Positions 26,844 through 35,863 of a stretch of 64,000 nt of DNA are shown here, one piece after another (within the stretch, counting starts at the first letter, position 1; every line of letters starts with the position of its first letter). Below the pieces are notes generated by a model. It did no database searches. It saw nothing but the letters and a program-made list of their open reading frames with translations, and was not told where the DNA came from. The translations under genes and the position numbers were made by a program. This DNA comes from CAVTHK01 sp964552235. Lineage in GTDB: Bacteria; Spirochaetota; Spirochaetia; SZUA-6; CAVTHK01. Where the stretch lies: the NCBI GenBank assembly GCA_964552235.1, contig CAZKGO010000006.1, positions 1 through 64,000 of the forward strand. Direction: 5' to 3'.

Positions 26844-28358
26844 TCAGTCGACGAACAGGTTCCTGCTGGCAAAGGCGGGTTCGCAGGTGAGGTTGATGCC
26901 GAGCTTGCGCAGGCCCGCCTCGTCGCCCGGCGCCGGGATGTGGGTGATGTGGGCGTCGCAGCCCCGCAGCAGCTTGAGCTTTTCCACGGCCGCCTCGGCG
27001 GCCGGGTTGACCGCGGCGCTCATGCTGAGCGCGATCAGCGTCTCCTCCAGGTCCAGGCTCACGTGGCGGCCGGCCAGGACCTCCTCCTTGAAGTGAGCGA
27101 GCGACGCCGTGACCTGGGGCGGCAGCAGGTGGATCGATTCGGGGATGCCGGCAAGCCGCTTGGCGGCGTTCAGCACGAGGCTCGAGGCGGCGTGCATGAG
27201 CGGCGAGTTCTTGCCGGTCACGATGGTGCCGTCGGGCAGCTCGATCGCCGCGCCGCAGTACACGCCCTCGTTGCCCTTGCCCCGCAGCTGCGCGTCGCGG
27301 GCCGCCTCCTCGGCGGGACGCACGACCTTGCGGTCGCCCACACCGACGCCGAGGTCTTCCATGAGCAGCTCGACGCGCTGCACGGTCTCGCGGGAGGTGA
27401 GGCCCATGGCGTGCTCGCAGGCGTAGCGGAAGTAGCGGCGGATCACCTCCTGGGTGGCCGCCGCGCCCACGGCCGCGTCGTCCACGATGCCGAAGCCGGC
27501 GCGGTTGACGCCCATGTCCGTGGGCGAGCGGTAGACCGACGACGGGCCCCCGATTCGCTCGAGGATGCGCTTGAGCACCGGAAACACCTCGACGTCGCGG
27601 TTGTAGTTGACGGTCCGCTCGTTGAAGGCCTCCAGGTGGAACGGGTCGATCACGTTGACGTCGCCGATGTCGGCCGTGGCGGCCTCGTAGGCCGCGTTGG
27701 CCGGGTGCTTGAGCGGCAGGTTCCAGATGGGGAAGGTCTCGAACTTGGCGTAGCCGGCCCGTACCCCGCGGCGGTGCTCGTGATACAGCTGCGACAGGCA
27801 GGTGGCCAGCTTGCCGCTGTTGGGGCCCGGCCCCGTCACCACGACGATCGGCTTGTCGGTGCCGATGTAGCTGTTGGCGCCGTAGCCCTGATCGCTCACG
27901 ATCGTGTCGACGTCGGTGGGGTAGCCCTTGGTGAACTTGTGGGTGAAGACCGGGAGGCCGCGGCGCTCGAGCCGGTCGCGGAACAGCCTGGCCGAGGGCT
28001 GGTCATCGAAGCGCGTGATCACCACGGCGCGCACCTGCACCCCCCAGGCGGCGAGGTCGTCGATCAGCTTGAGCGCGTCGCTGTCGTAGGTGATGCCGAA
28101 GTCGCCGCGGATCTTCCTCCGTTCGATGTCGCCCGCGTATATGCACAGCAGCACCTCCGAGGAGCCTGCGAGCTGCTGCAGCAGGCGCATCTTGACGTTT
28201 GGGTCGAAGCCGGGCAGCACCCGCGAGGCGTGGTAGTCGTAGAGCAGCTTGCCTCCGAACTCCAGGTAGAGCTTGTTGTCGAAGCGGCGCACCCGCTCCA
28301 GGATCGCCTCGGTCTGCTCCCGCAGGTACTTCTCGTTGTCGAACCCGATCCGCGTCAC
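26844..28358 (-). CDS. DUF1846 family protein
   Basis: A 504-residue protein of the length and layout of DUF1846. Recognisable parts are the N-terminal GFDNEKYLREQTEAILERV and LYLEFGGKLLYDYHASRVLPGF (as two adjoining blocks), HKFTKGYPTDVDTIVSDQGYG, and the P-loop-like VVTGPGPNSGKLATCLSQLYHE near residue 175. Structures are known for the family, but its reaction is not settled to my knowledge; nucleotide binding is plausible from the GPNSGK loop. GTG start at 28358. The DUF296 protein gene ends 40 bases downstream of this start, in the same direction, so the two may form a transcript in the order DUF296, DUF1846. Confidence 0.85.
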   Translation of the reverse strand: MTRIGFDNEKYLREQTEAILERVRRFDNKLYLEFGGKLLYDYHASRVLPGFDPNVKMRLLQQLAGSSEVLLCIYAGDIERRKIRGDFGITYDSDALKLIDDLAAWGVQVRAVVITRFDDQPSARLFRDRLERRGLPVFTHKFTKGYPTDVDTIVSDQGYGANSYIGTDKPIVVVTGPGPNSGKLATCLSQLYHEHRRGVRAGYAKFETFPIWNLPLKHPANAAYEAATADIGDVNVIDPFHLEAFNERTVNYNRDVEVFPVLKRILERIGGPSSVYRSPTDMGVNRAGFGIVDDAAVGAAATQEVIRRYFRYACEHAMGLTSRETVQRVELLMEDLGVGVGDRKVVRPAEEAARDAQLRGKGNEGVYCGAAIELPDGTIVTGKNSPLMHAASSLVLNAAKRLAGIPESIHLLPPQVTASLAHFKEEVLAGRHVSLDLEETLIALSMSAAVNPAAEAAVEKLKLLRGCDAHITHIPAPGDEAGLRKLGINLTCEPAFASRNLFVD

Positions 28359-28397
28359 GGGGTCTCGCTCTTTCGCACCCGGTCGTTGCCGGGAGGG

Positions 28398-28817
28398 TCA
28401 GCGCAGCGCCTTCTCGTCCTTGAACGTGTCCCAGTCGCTGATCTTGACGTCGCCGATGTCGGCGATGGCGAGGTTAGTGAACGTCAGGGCGAGGCAGCCT
28501 TCTTCGAGGTGCCCCCCGAAGGCGTTGCGCTCGTCGGAGAACGTGATGTGGCAGTGAACGCGGCCGTCGATCACGAAGCCGCCCATCACGCAGATGTCGA
28601 GGGGCTGGATGCTCTTGGGGTAAGCCTCCTTGGGCGGCAGCTCGTTGCTCATCACCACGTGGAAGTGGGAGTGCTGCACCGAGCCGAAGCCGGTCATGAT
28701 CACCCCGTTCTTCAGGCCGTGCTCCTTGACCGCCTGGCGGATGCCGGCGAGGATGTCGTCCCCCGGCGCGATCCTGATCATGACCACCCGCTTGATCTCC
28801 GCAGCTGCCGACAGCAT
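28398..28817 (-). CDS. PPC/DUF296 domain protein
   Basis: A 139-residue single-domain protein of the PPC (plants and prokaryotes conserved, DUF296) family. It has IRIAPGDDILAGI near the N-terminus and GVIMTGFGSVQHSHFHVV, followed by GRVHCHITFSDERNAFGGHL, where the clustered histidines form the usual metal-binding site of the trimeric fold. A strong ribosome site (AAGGAGGAAG) precedes the ATG at 28817; the open frame continues upstream but without similarity. It is followed by a short CCCGG/CCGGG hairpin near 28378-28393, then the DUF1846 gene. The biochemical role of bacterial PPC proteins is unknown. Confidence 0.8.
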   Translation of the reverse strand: MLSAAAEIKRVVMIRIAPGDDILAGIRQAVKEHGLKNGVIMTGFGSVQHSHFHVVMSNELPPKEAYPKSIQPLDICVMGGFVIDGRVHCHITFSDERNAFGGHLEEGCLALTFTNLAIADIGDVKISDWDTFKDEKALR

Positions 28818-29105
28818 CGCTTCCTCCTTGTGGCAAGCCCTCAGGGCTCTGCCCGGGCGCGGAGGCTTGCCTGGTTCGACCTGACGGCCGCGCGTCCCCC
28901 GCGCGCGAGGCATTCTATCCGGACTGGCACGCGGGCCACAATAGAGCCGCCGCCTGCGGCCGGTCGACAGGCGCCGGCGGCGGCTCCGCAAGCCCCCGCG
29001 GCCCTGCGACAGGCCCGCCGGCTCTGCCCCGGTGAGCAGCGGGGCGTCCCGACCCTGCGATCCCTGAGGCAGCCGCAAGCCCCCCGAAACCTGCGGCAAA
29101 GGCCC

Positions 29106-29134
29106 TTGACAGCTCCGGCGGCATAGGTTAAAAA
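29106..29134 (+). promoter_or_regulatory. Promoter of the LacI regulator gene
   Basis: A perfect TTGACA (29106-29111) is followed after 17 bases by TAAAAA (29129-29134), in a stretch much more AT-rich than its surroundings. The operator-like palindrome begins 11 bases downstream, near the expected transcription start. Confidence 0.65.
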
Positions 29135-29140
29135 TAGATT

Positions 29141-29156
29141 GATCGGTTAACCAAAT
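29141..29156. promoter_or_regulatory. LacI-type operator
   Basis: GGTTAACC (29145-29152) is a perfect palindrome in the context ATCGGTTAACCAAA, just downstream of the -10 box and upstream of the LacI start. The central symmetric step and the position fit an autoregulatory LacI-family operator. Confidence 0.55.
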
Positions 29157-29181
29157 GTCAACCAGGTCCGGCGGGGCGGGG

Positions 29182-30237
29182 ATGAAGGTCGGGCTCAAGG
29201 ACATCGCCGAACGCGTGGGACTCTCCAAGGCCGCGGTGTCGCTGTACTTCCGGGACCCTTCGACGTCGCGCGTGAGCGACGAGAACAAGGCGCGCATCCG
29301 CGTCGCCGCGGCCGAGCTCGACTACAAGCCGCACGTGTTCGCCCGCAGCCTCTCGTCGCGCAAGAGCGCCATGATCGCCATCCTCATCCCCTTCGACCTG
29401 CCGTATTTCCGCAGCACCTTCCTGAACGAGGCGCTGTGCGGGATCCAGAGCGTGCTCTTCGACCGCGGCTACAACTTCGTCTTCATCCCCAGCCGCGGCA
29501 ACAATTCGCCGGCGATCCTCAGGGGCCAGCTCGAGCGCGGCATCGGCTACGACGGCTTCATCATCTTCGGCACCCGGGCCTGCACCATGGCCGACATGCG
29601 CGCCAACGTCGAGGAAATGCAGAAGGTCGGCGTCCCGTTCGCGGTCCTGAACATGCCGGACATGGGCCCGGCTCTCGGTGGGCCTGCCGGGGGGGAGATC
29701 AACCAGGTCGTGAACGTGACCCCGCGCGAATCCAGCGCCATCCGTTACCTGCTCGGCCAGGGCCACGAGCGCATCCTGCTGATGGGCGGGAGGGCGCAGG
29801 CGCCCGACACCGAGCAGGCGGTCCGCGAGTACCGCGAGTGCTTCGCCGAGCGGGGCCTGGCCGTGGACGAGGCGCTGTTCCTCAACGGCGACTACGAGGA
29901 GATGGTGGCCCGCAGCGAGGTGCTGCAGGCCTTCGACCGCGGCCTGGAGTTCACAGCCGTCTACTGCCTCACCGACACCATGGCGTTGGGCGTGTACGAG
30001 GCGGCGGCCGAGCGTGCGTTGAGGATCCCGCAGGATGTGTCTGTGATCGGCAAGAACGACTCGTTCTTCGCCCGCTTCATGAGCCCCCCGCTCACGAGCG
30101 TGCGGGTGCCGATGTTCGAGGCCGGGCGCCTGAGCAGCGAGCGGCTGCTGCGCACGATCGAAAGCGGCGAGGCGCCCCGCAAGATCTTTCTCAAGAACGA
30201 GCTGATCCTGAGGCTCTCGACGGCCATCAGGAGATAG
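29182..30237 (+). CDS. LacI-family transcriptional regulator
   Basis: A 351-residue repressor from the ATG at 29182. The helix-turn-helix (GLKDIAERVGLSKAAVSLYF) starts at residue 4, as is normal for LacI proteins, which is why this start is preferred over the ATG at 29155. The hinge region ends LDYKPHVFARSL. The periplasmic-binding-protein-like sensor domain runs from MIAILIPFDLPYF to the C-terminus, with the typical AVYCLTDTMALGVYEAA and DVSVIGKNDSFF segments. It is followed 54 bases later by a sugar importer and catabolic genes, so it most likely represses them until their sugar is present. Confidence 0.92.
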   Translation: MKVGLKDIAERVGLSKAAVSLYFRDPSTSRVSDENKARIRVAAAELDYKPHVFARSLSSRKSAMIAILIPFDLPYFRSTFLNEALCGIQSVLFDRGYNFVFIPSRGNNSPAILRGQLERGIGYDGFIIFGTRACTMADMRANVEEMQKVGVPFAVLNMPDMGPALGGPAGGEINQVVNVTPRESSAIRYLLGQGHERILLMGGRAQAPDTEQAVREYRECFAERGLAVDEALFLNGDYEEMVARSEVLQAFDRGLEFTAVYCLTDTMALGVYEAAAERALRIPQDVSVIGKNDSFFARFMSPPLTSVRVPMFEAGRLSSERLLRTIESGEAPRKIFLKNELILRLSTAIRR

Positions 30238-30291
30238 GCGTGGTTTCCCGGCCCGCCGGGGCCTGAAGACGCAATCGTTAGGAGGAAAGGC

Positions 30292-31635
30292 GTGAAACCG
30301 ACAGTGCTCATTCTCGCTCTCGTCGTCCTGCTGGTGCCGGGGCCGCTGTTCGCGGCCGGCGGGCAGGAGGCCGCCAAGGAGACCGGCCCCATCAAGATGT
30401 CCTTCTGGCACCTGTGGGGCGGGTCGCGGGCTCCGCTCATCGACGATCTGGCCAAGAAGTTCAAGGCCGACCACCCCAACGTGGAGCTCGAGGTGACCTT
30501 TACGGCGCCCAACGACCTGCAGACCAAAGTCGTGCAGGCCGCCGGCACCGGCACCCTCCCGGACGTGTTCAACATGCACACCGGCTGGTACGACAACCTG
30601 CAGCCTGCGGACACCATGCTCAAGCTCGACCCGTTCCTGGCCAAGGAGAAGATCGACATCAAGGCGATCCTGCTGGAGCCCGAGTGGAAGCGCAGCATCT
30701 ACGACAACTCGGTCTACAGCCTGCCCAACGTCCTGGCCGGCGCCCAGGGGCTCTTCTTCTACAACAAGGGCCTCATGAAGAAGGCCGGCCTCGACCCCGC
30801 GAAGGACGCGCCCAAGAACTGGGACGAGTTCGTGCGCGTGAGCAAGGTGCTCATCAAGGCGCTCAACCAGCCGGGCAAGCTCGACGTGATCGTCTGGGAC
30901 CCCTGGATGCACGTGGGTCAGAACATGATCCAGGTCTACTCCCACATGGCCGGCGCCCCGACGGTGTCCGCCGACAGCAAGACGTCGCTGTTCAACACCC
31001 CGGGCGTGCTCGAGACGGCCCGCAAGTTCGACCAGTACATCACCGAGGTCTACGGCCCCTACGGCGGCTACAAGGCGATCATCGAGTGGTCGAGCCGCGT
31101 GGCCGGCGTCGACTACGGCGCGGCGCAGGTCCAGGCCTTCACCAAGGAGGCGCAGGTGTTCTACGTCTCGGGCTCCTGGACCATCGGACAGGTGCAGGCG
31201 GCCAACCCGAAGCTCGAGATGGGCCTGCTGCCCATTCCCGGATTCAAGGGCCAGCACGGGGCCGCGGCCAAGCACGGCTGGTCCTACGCCATCAACAAGA
31301 AGACGAAGTACCCCCAGACCGCCTGGGCGCTCACGAAGTTCCTCACCCTCGACCCCAAGGGTAACGGCGAGTTCTGCATCGCCCAGGGCCGGCCCTGCCC
31401 CGTGACGGCGGTCAACGACGACCCCCGCTACCTCACCCAGGGCGAGATCTGGAAGAGCCTGGTGGCCGCGATGAAGCTCGACTACACTCCGGACTACAAC
31501 GACCACTTCAACGCCCTGATCCCCTGGCTGCGCGACGTGCCGGCCCGCAGGGCCTCGGGGCAGTCGATCGAAGAGGCGCTGGGGTACGTGCACAAGATGT
31601 TCAGCGACTACCTGAGCGACCTCTACAAGAAGTAG
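30292..31635 (+). CDS. Sugar ABC importer substrate-binding protein
   Basis: A 447-residue family 1 extracellular binding protein. Signal peptide 1-22 ends PLFAAGG with no lipobox cysteine. The mature part starts with IKMSFWHLWGG, a typical first strand with an aromatic ligand-stacking residue. GTGTLPDVFNMHTGWYDN and VSGSWTIGQVQAANP are other conserved regions. AGGAGGAA lies six bases before the GTG start at 30292. The stop codon is directly followed by the permease ATG, so no intercistronic hairpin is present here, unlike in the other importer operons in this window. Confidence 0.9.
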   Translation: MKPTVLILALVVLLVPGPLFAAGGQEAAKETGPIKMSFWHLWGGSRAPLIDDLAKKFKADHPNVELEVTFTAPNDLQTKVVQAAGTGTLPDVFNMHTGWYDNLQPADTMLKLDPFLAKEKIDIKAILLEPEWKRSIYDNSVYSLPNVLAGAQGLFFYNKGLMKKAGLDPAKDAPKNWDEFVRVSKVLIKALNQPGKLDVIVWDPWMHVGQNMIQVYSHMAGAPTVSADSKTSLFNTPGVLETARKFDQYITEVYGPYGGYKAIIEWSSRVAGVDYGAAQVQAFTKEAQVFYVSGSWTIGQVQAANPKLEMGLLPIPGFKGQHGAAAKHGWSYAINKKTKYPQTAWALTKFLTLDPKGNGEFCIAQGRPCPVTAVNDDPRYLTQGEIWKSLVAAMKLDYTPDYNDHFNALIPWLRDVPARRASGQSIEEALGYVHKMFSDYLSDLYKK

Positions 31636-32559
31636 ATGAAGAAGGCAGCACGCCGATCGGGGGGGGCCGCCGCCGGACGGCCCCCCGTCGGCAGGGGCCT
31701 CACGGCCCTGCTGTTCCTCGCGCCGTGGCTGGTATCGCTCGCCGTGTTCTGGTACGGGCCGATCGTGGCCACGGTGGGCCTCAGCTTCAGCCGCTACCGG
31801 CTCATCGGCTCCCCGAGGCTCATCGGCCTGGCCAACTACGCGGCGATCTTTCAGGACAGCTATTTCTGGGTCGGCCTGCGCACCACCTTCGTGTTTACCG
31901 GGCTCTACCTGCCGGCCAACTTCGCCCTCGGCCTCGCCGCCGCCTGGCTGCTGAGCCTCGACGTGCGCCTCAAGGGCCTCTGGCGCACGATCCTCTACGT
32001 GCCCTCGGTGCTGCCGGTGATCGCGGTCCTGGTTCTGGGCAAGTTCATCTTCTACCCCAACGGCCTGATGAACACCTTTCTCGAGCTCTTTGGAGTCAAG
32101 GGCCCTCTCTGGCTCGCCAACCCGCGGCTGATCATCCCGGCCTCGGTGATGCTCACGGCCTGGCAGTGCGGCACGGCGATGGTGGTCTATCTCGGCGCCC
32201 TGCAGAACGTGCCGTCGCAGTACTACGAAGCCGCCGAGATCGACGGCCTGGGGCGGGTGCGGCAGTTCTTCGGGATCACCATCCCGCTGATCTCGCCGAC
32301 GATCTTTTTCCGAGTCATCATCGACCTGATCTTCGCCCTGACGATCTTTGTCCCGGCCCTGGTGCTGCCCGAGGGAAACGTCCCGGGAGGGCCCGCGGAC
32401 GGCTCGCGCTTCTACGTGCTGCACCTCTACGAGAAGGCCTTCAAGCGCTTCAACATCGGCGAGGCTTCGGCGCTGGCCACGGTGCTGATCCTCATCTGCC
32501 TGGCCCTCACCTGGATGGTGATCCGGGCGAGCGAGCGCTACGTACACTACGAGAGCTGA
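31636..32559 (+). CDS. Sugar ABC importer permease, MalF/UgpA-like
   Basis: A 307-residue membrane permease with six helices. It begins ALLFLAPWLVSLAVFWYGPI after a basic N-terminus, and has the EAA loop YYEAAEIDGLGRVRQFFGIT near residue 195-214. The ATG at 31636 immediately follows the binding-protein stop without a separate ribosome site, implying translational coupling. The second permease begins three bases after its stop. No ATPase gene is in the operon. Confidence 0.9.
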   Translation: MKKAARRSGGAAAGRPPVGRGLTALLFLAPWLVSLAVFWYGPIVATVGLSFSRYRLIGSPRLIGLANYAAIFQDSYFWVGLRTTFVFTGLYLPANFALGLAAAWLLSLDVRLKGLWRTILYVPSVLPVIAVLVLGKFIFYPNGLMNTFLELFGVKGPLWLANPRLIIPASVMLTAWQCGTAMVVYLGALQNVPSQYYEAAEIDGLGRVRQFFGITIPLISPTIFFRVIIDLIFALTIFVPALVLPEGNVPGGPADGSRFYVLHLYEKAFKRFNIGEASALATVLILICLALTWMVIRASERYVHYES

Positions 32560-32562
32560 GCC

Positions 32563-33408
32563 ATGAGCGTGACTGCCCTTCGCACCCCCTGGTCCCGCCT
32601 CGCCGCCTATGCCGGCATCGCCGCCGTCTGCGCCGTCTTTGCCTCGCCCTTCGTGTACCTGGTCTCCACCGCCCTCAAGGACGAGGTGCAGCTGCTCAAC
32701 CAGCCGCGGGAGTTCTTTCCGGCGCCGCTGCACTTCCGCAACTTCGTCACGGTCTTCGAGCGCTTCGACGTGGTGCGCTATTTCGCCAATACGTTCCTCG
32801 TAGTGATCGCAAGCGTGGCGGGCAACGTGGTCGTGAGCACCCTCACGGGCTACGCCCTGGCGCGGTTGCAGTACAGGGGCCGCGAGCTGGTCTTTCTGCT
32901 CACCCTCGCCTGTATGTTCATGCCCCTGTTCCTCATCATCATTCCCCGCTTCATCGTCTTCAAGCACCTGGGCATGATCGGCACCCTGCTGCCGCTCATC
33001 GTGCCTTCGGCCCTCGGCTCGCCCTTCTGCATCTTCCTCATGCGGCAGTACCTGCGGGGCATCCCGATGGACCTCAACGAGGCGGCCCGCATCGACGGCT
33101 GCGGCGAGCTGCGGATCTACGCGCAGATCATCATGCCCCTGTGCCGAGCCGCGGTGGCCACCATCGTGATCTTCACGACCCAGTGGCGCTGGAACGAGTT
33201 CATCGAGCCGCTGATCTACCTGCCGAACGAGCGGCTCTACACGATCACCATGGGTCTCTACATGATCCTGGGGCAGAGCGCCGAGGACATCACGATCCAC
33301 CTGGTGATGGCCTTCCTGATCCTGTCGATCCTGCCGATCCTGGCGATCTTCGCCTCGGCGCAGAAGCAGTTCGTCGAGGGCGTTTCGCACACGGGGCTCA
33401 AGGGATAG
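32563..33408 (+). CDS. Sugar ABC importer permease, MalG/UgpE-like
   Basis: A 281-residue partner permease. It has the N-terminal helix IAAVCAVFASPFVYLVSTAL, four or five further helices, the EAA loop MDLNEAARIDGCGELRIYAQ (about residues 167-186), and the usual C-terminal FVEGVSHTGLKG. The gene order binding protein, MalF-type, MalG-type is classical for this family. It is followed four bases later by the first FAD oxidoreductase of the locus. Confidence 0.9.
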   Translation: MSVTALRTPWSRLAAYAGIAAVCAVFASPFVYLVSTALKDEVQLLNQPREFFPAPLHFRNFVTVFERFDVVRYFANTFLVVIASVAGNVVVSTLTGYALARLQYRGRELVFLLTLACMFMPLFLIIIPRFIVFKHLGMIGTLLPLIVPSALGSPFCIFLMRQYLRGIPMDLNEAARIDGCGELRIYAQIIMPLCRAAVATIVIFTTQWRWNEFIEPLIYLPNERLYTITMGLYMILGQSAEDITIHLVMAFLILSILPILAIFASAQKQFVEGVSHTGLKG

Positions 33409-33412
33409 AACG

Positions 33413-34726
33413 GTGCCGACGATCCGGGAGCGGGCCAGGGACATTCCCATCGCCGCCGAGGCCGACGTCGTCGTGGTGGGGGCCGGGCCCGCGGGCTTTG
33501 CCACGGCGGTCAACGCGGCGAGGCTGGGGGCGAGGACCGTTCTCGTGGAGGCCGGCGGCATCGTGGGAGGAGCGGCCACCAGCGGCCTCATGAGCCACTG
33601 GACCGGCGACACCCGGGGCCCGCTCTACGAGGAGATCCTGAAGCGGTCGGCCGACAGGGCGGGCGGTTTCGCGTACTACGGCGGCAAGGTGCGCCAGTGG
33701 CGCACCATCATCAACACCGAGCGCCTCAAGACCGTGCTGCTTGAGATGCTCCAGGAGGCGGGCGTGGATCTGCGGCTCTACACCCTCGCCTGCGCCCCTG
33801 TGATGGACGGCGCCGCGATCAGCGGCGTGATCACCGAGAGCAAGAGCGGACGCGAGGCCCTGCTCGGTCGTGTGATCGTCGATGCCTCCGGTGACGGCGA
33901 CATCGCTGCCGCGGCCGGTGTGCCCTACGTCAAGGGCCGGGAGACCGACGGGAGGATGCAGCCTGCCACGCTCATGTTCCGCGTGGCGGGGGTGGACACG
34001 GAGCGCGCCGTCTTTCCCGGCGAGTTCGGCGACACCGTCGAGGTGCCGGCGGGAGACCTGCAGGAGCTGGGCCGCAAGGAGCTGCCGTTCCCGGCGGGCC
34101 ACGTCCTGCTGTACCCCACGACGCTGCCGGGGATCGTGACCGCCAACATGACCAACTGCCTCGAGGTGGACGGCACCCGGGCCGCGGACCTCACGCGGGC
34201 GACCATCGCCTGCCGGCGGCGGATCGAGCCGATCGTGGACTTCCTGCGCAGGTGCGTGCCCGGATTCGAGCGCTGCCGTCCCCTGGAGTCGGCGGCCGCG
34301 ATCGGCGTGCGTGAGACGCGCCATTTCGAGGGCGAGAAGCGGATCACGGAGCAGGACATCCTGGCGGCCCGGGTCTTCGACGACTGGATCGTGACACGGG
34401 CCTACTTCAATTTCGACGTCCACAACATGACGGGCTCGGGCCTCGATGCCAGCGGGGCCCAGGCCGAGTTCCCCCAAACGCGGGGATACACGATCCCCTA
34501 CGGCTGCTTCGTGCCCAAGAAAGTCGACGGCCTGTTCCTGGCGGGCCGCGACATCTCGGGCACCCACCTGGCCCACTCCAATTTCCGCGTCATGCCGATC
34601 TGCGTGAACATGGGCCAGGGGGTGGGGGCCGCCGCGGCTCTGTGCGCGGCCCGGGGCCTGCGGCCCCGTGATCTCGACGTGGCCGAGGTGCAGGATGTGC
34701 TGCGGCGCCAGGGGGTCGAGCCTTGA
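33413..34726 (+). CDS. FAD-dependent oxidoreductase (FAD_oxidored family)
   Basis: A 437-residue flavoprotein. The FAD motif VVVGAGPAGFATAVNAARLG is at residues about 22-41, followed by GGIVGGAATSGL. DASGDGDIAAAAGVPYVKG is near 160-178, and GRDISGTHLAHSNFRVMPIC near the C-terminus. It is clearly paralogous to the protein at 1862-3166, with the same C-terminal block and length. Co-transcribed with the importer, it probably oxidises the imported compound or a derivative; the substrate is unknown. GTG start at 33413. The stop overlaps the next gene (TTGA). Confidence 0.82.
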   Translation: MPTIRERARDIPIAAEADVVVVGAGPAGFATAVNAARLGARTVLVEAGGIVGGAATSGLMSHWTGDTRGPLYEEILKRSADRAGGFAYYGGKVRQWRTIINTERLKTVLLEMLQEAGVDLRLYTLACAPVMDGAAISGVITESKSGREALLGRVIVDASGDGDIAAAAGVPYVKGRETDGRMQPATLMFRVAGVDTERAVFPGEFGDTVEVPAGDLQELGRKELPFPAGHVLLYPTTLPGIVTANMTNCLEVDGTRAADLTRATIACRRRIEPIVDFLRRCVPGFERCRPLESAAAIGVRETRHFEGEKRITEQDILAARVFDDWIVTRAYFNFDVHNMTGSGLDASGAQAEFPQTRGYTIPYGCFVPKKVDGLFLAGRDISGTHLAHSNFRVMPICVNMGQGVGAAAALCAARGLRPRDLDVAEVQDVLRRQGVEP

Positions 34727-35838
34727 CCCCTCTCAGCAGCCGCGAGCGCCTGACGCGTCTCTTCGAAGGCAAGCCCATCGACCGGGTACCCGTGTGGCCT
34801 CTCTTTCCCTTCCACCGGCTGCACTACTATGCCGACATCTACGCCCTGGAATGCTACCGCCCCGTGGTCGAGGCTGCGCGCCGGTACGCCGATGTCTTTG
34901 ACCGCCGGGCGCCCGAGACCGGATTCTGCCTCTCCGCTTCGCCGGAGATCCGCCTGCGGGAGGAGCGGCGCCTGGAGGGCGGCCGGCGCCTGGCCCGGCG
35001 CACGGTCCGGTGGCGGGGCCTGGAGCTCACGCAGGAGGGGGTGCTGGACGGCGAGCGCCTGCAGCCCGCGCGGCACTGGGTCGACGACGTGGCCCTCCTC
35101 GGCCGCATCCTCGAGATGCCCTACGAGCGGCCGGCCTTTGACCTCGAGCAGTTCGAGCGCGAGCGGGCGGAGCTCGGCGAGGCCGGCCTGATGATGATCG
35201 ACATCGGCGACCCGCTGCAGGTGCTCTACCGCCTGATGAGCGTCGAGACCTTTGCCGTGGCCACGCTCGCGGACCGGGGCCTTCTTCTGGAGTTCCTCGA
35301 CGAGATGTACCGGCGCTATCTCGACCTCTACGGCTGGCTCCTCGATCACGGCGTGGGGCCCGTCTACTTTATCGTGGGCGCCGAGTTCGCGGGCCCGCCG
35401 GTGGTGTCGCCGGCGGACTTCGGGGAGCTGTCGGCGCGCTATGTCAAGGGCATCGTGGACCTTATCCGCAGCGGCGGGATGTACTCCATCGTCCACTACC
35501 ACGGCAACCTCAGTCGCGTGCTGACGGGGATGGCCGCCATCGCCCCCGACGGCCTGCACACGGTGGAGGCGCCGCCGGTGGGCGACTGCACGCTGGCGCA
35601 GGCCCGGCAGGCGTTGGGCGACACGATCCTCATCGGCAACATCCAGTACGACGACTTCCGCAGGCTCGCTCCCGACGAGATGGAGCGCCTCGTGGAGCGC
35701 ACGATCGAGGAGGGGGGCGGCGGGCGCTTTGTCCTGAGCCCCACGGCCGGCCCCTACGAAGAGTCGATCAGCCCGCGGATGCAGGCGAACTACGTCCGCT
35801 TCCTGGAGGCGGGCGCCAGATACGGGCGACTGGCCTGA
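34723..35838 (+). CDS. Uroporphyrinogen decarboxylase-like (URO-D fold) protein
   Basis: A 371-residue protein of the URO-D/methyltransferase superfamily. It starts SSRERLTRLFEGKPIDRVPV, a typical family opening, then VFDRRAPETG and DIGDPLQVLYRLMSVE. The region MYSIVHYHGNLSRVLTGM followed by HTVEAPPVGDCTLAQ carries a His-x-His-Gly and a later cysteine, where corrinoid-methyltransferase relatives such as MtaA bind zinc. It is not a haem-pathway HemE: the N-terminal RQAGR motif is absent and it sits in a sugar operon. A methyl-transfer or decarboxylation step in catabolism is possible. TTG start at 34723, overlapping the previous stop. Confidence 0.7.
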   Translation: MTPLSSRERLTRLFEGKPIDRVPVWPLFPFHRLHYYADIYALECYRPVVEAARRYADVFDRRAPETGFCLSASPEIRLREERRLEGGRRLARRTVRWRGLELTQEGVLDGERLQPARHWVDDVALLGRILEMPYERPAFDLEQFERERAELGEAGLMMIDIGDPLQVLYRLMSVETFAVATLADRGLLLEFLDEMYRRYLDLYGWLLDHGVGPVYFIVGAEFAGPPVVSPADFGELSARYVKGIVDLIRSGGMYSIVHYHGNLSRVLTGMAAIAPDGLHTVEAPPVGDCTLAQARQALGDTILIGNIQYDDFRRLAPDEMERLVERTIEEGGGGRFVLSPTAGPYEESISPRMQANYVRFLEAGARYGRLA

Positions 35839-35863
35839 GGGCCGCGCCGCCGGAGGAGACACA

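Noticed and set aside
26940..29126. A 728-codon frame opposite the DUF1846 and DUF296 genes
   Set aside because: Antisense shadow; both genes beneath it have clear family signatures and ribosome sites.
29158..33612. A 1484-codon leftward frame opposite the LacI locus
   Set aside because: It lies opposite five well-supported genes, has low-complexity His/Asp/Arg composition and no recognisable domain.
34723..35838. Calling the URO-D-like gene hemE
   Set aside because: The haem-enzyme N-terminal motif is missing and the gene is embedded in a sugar-type operon.
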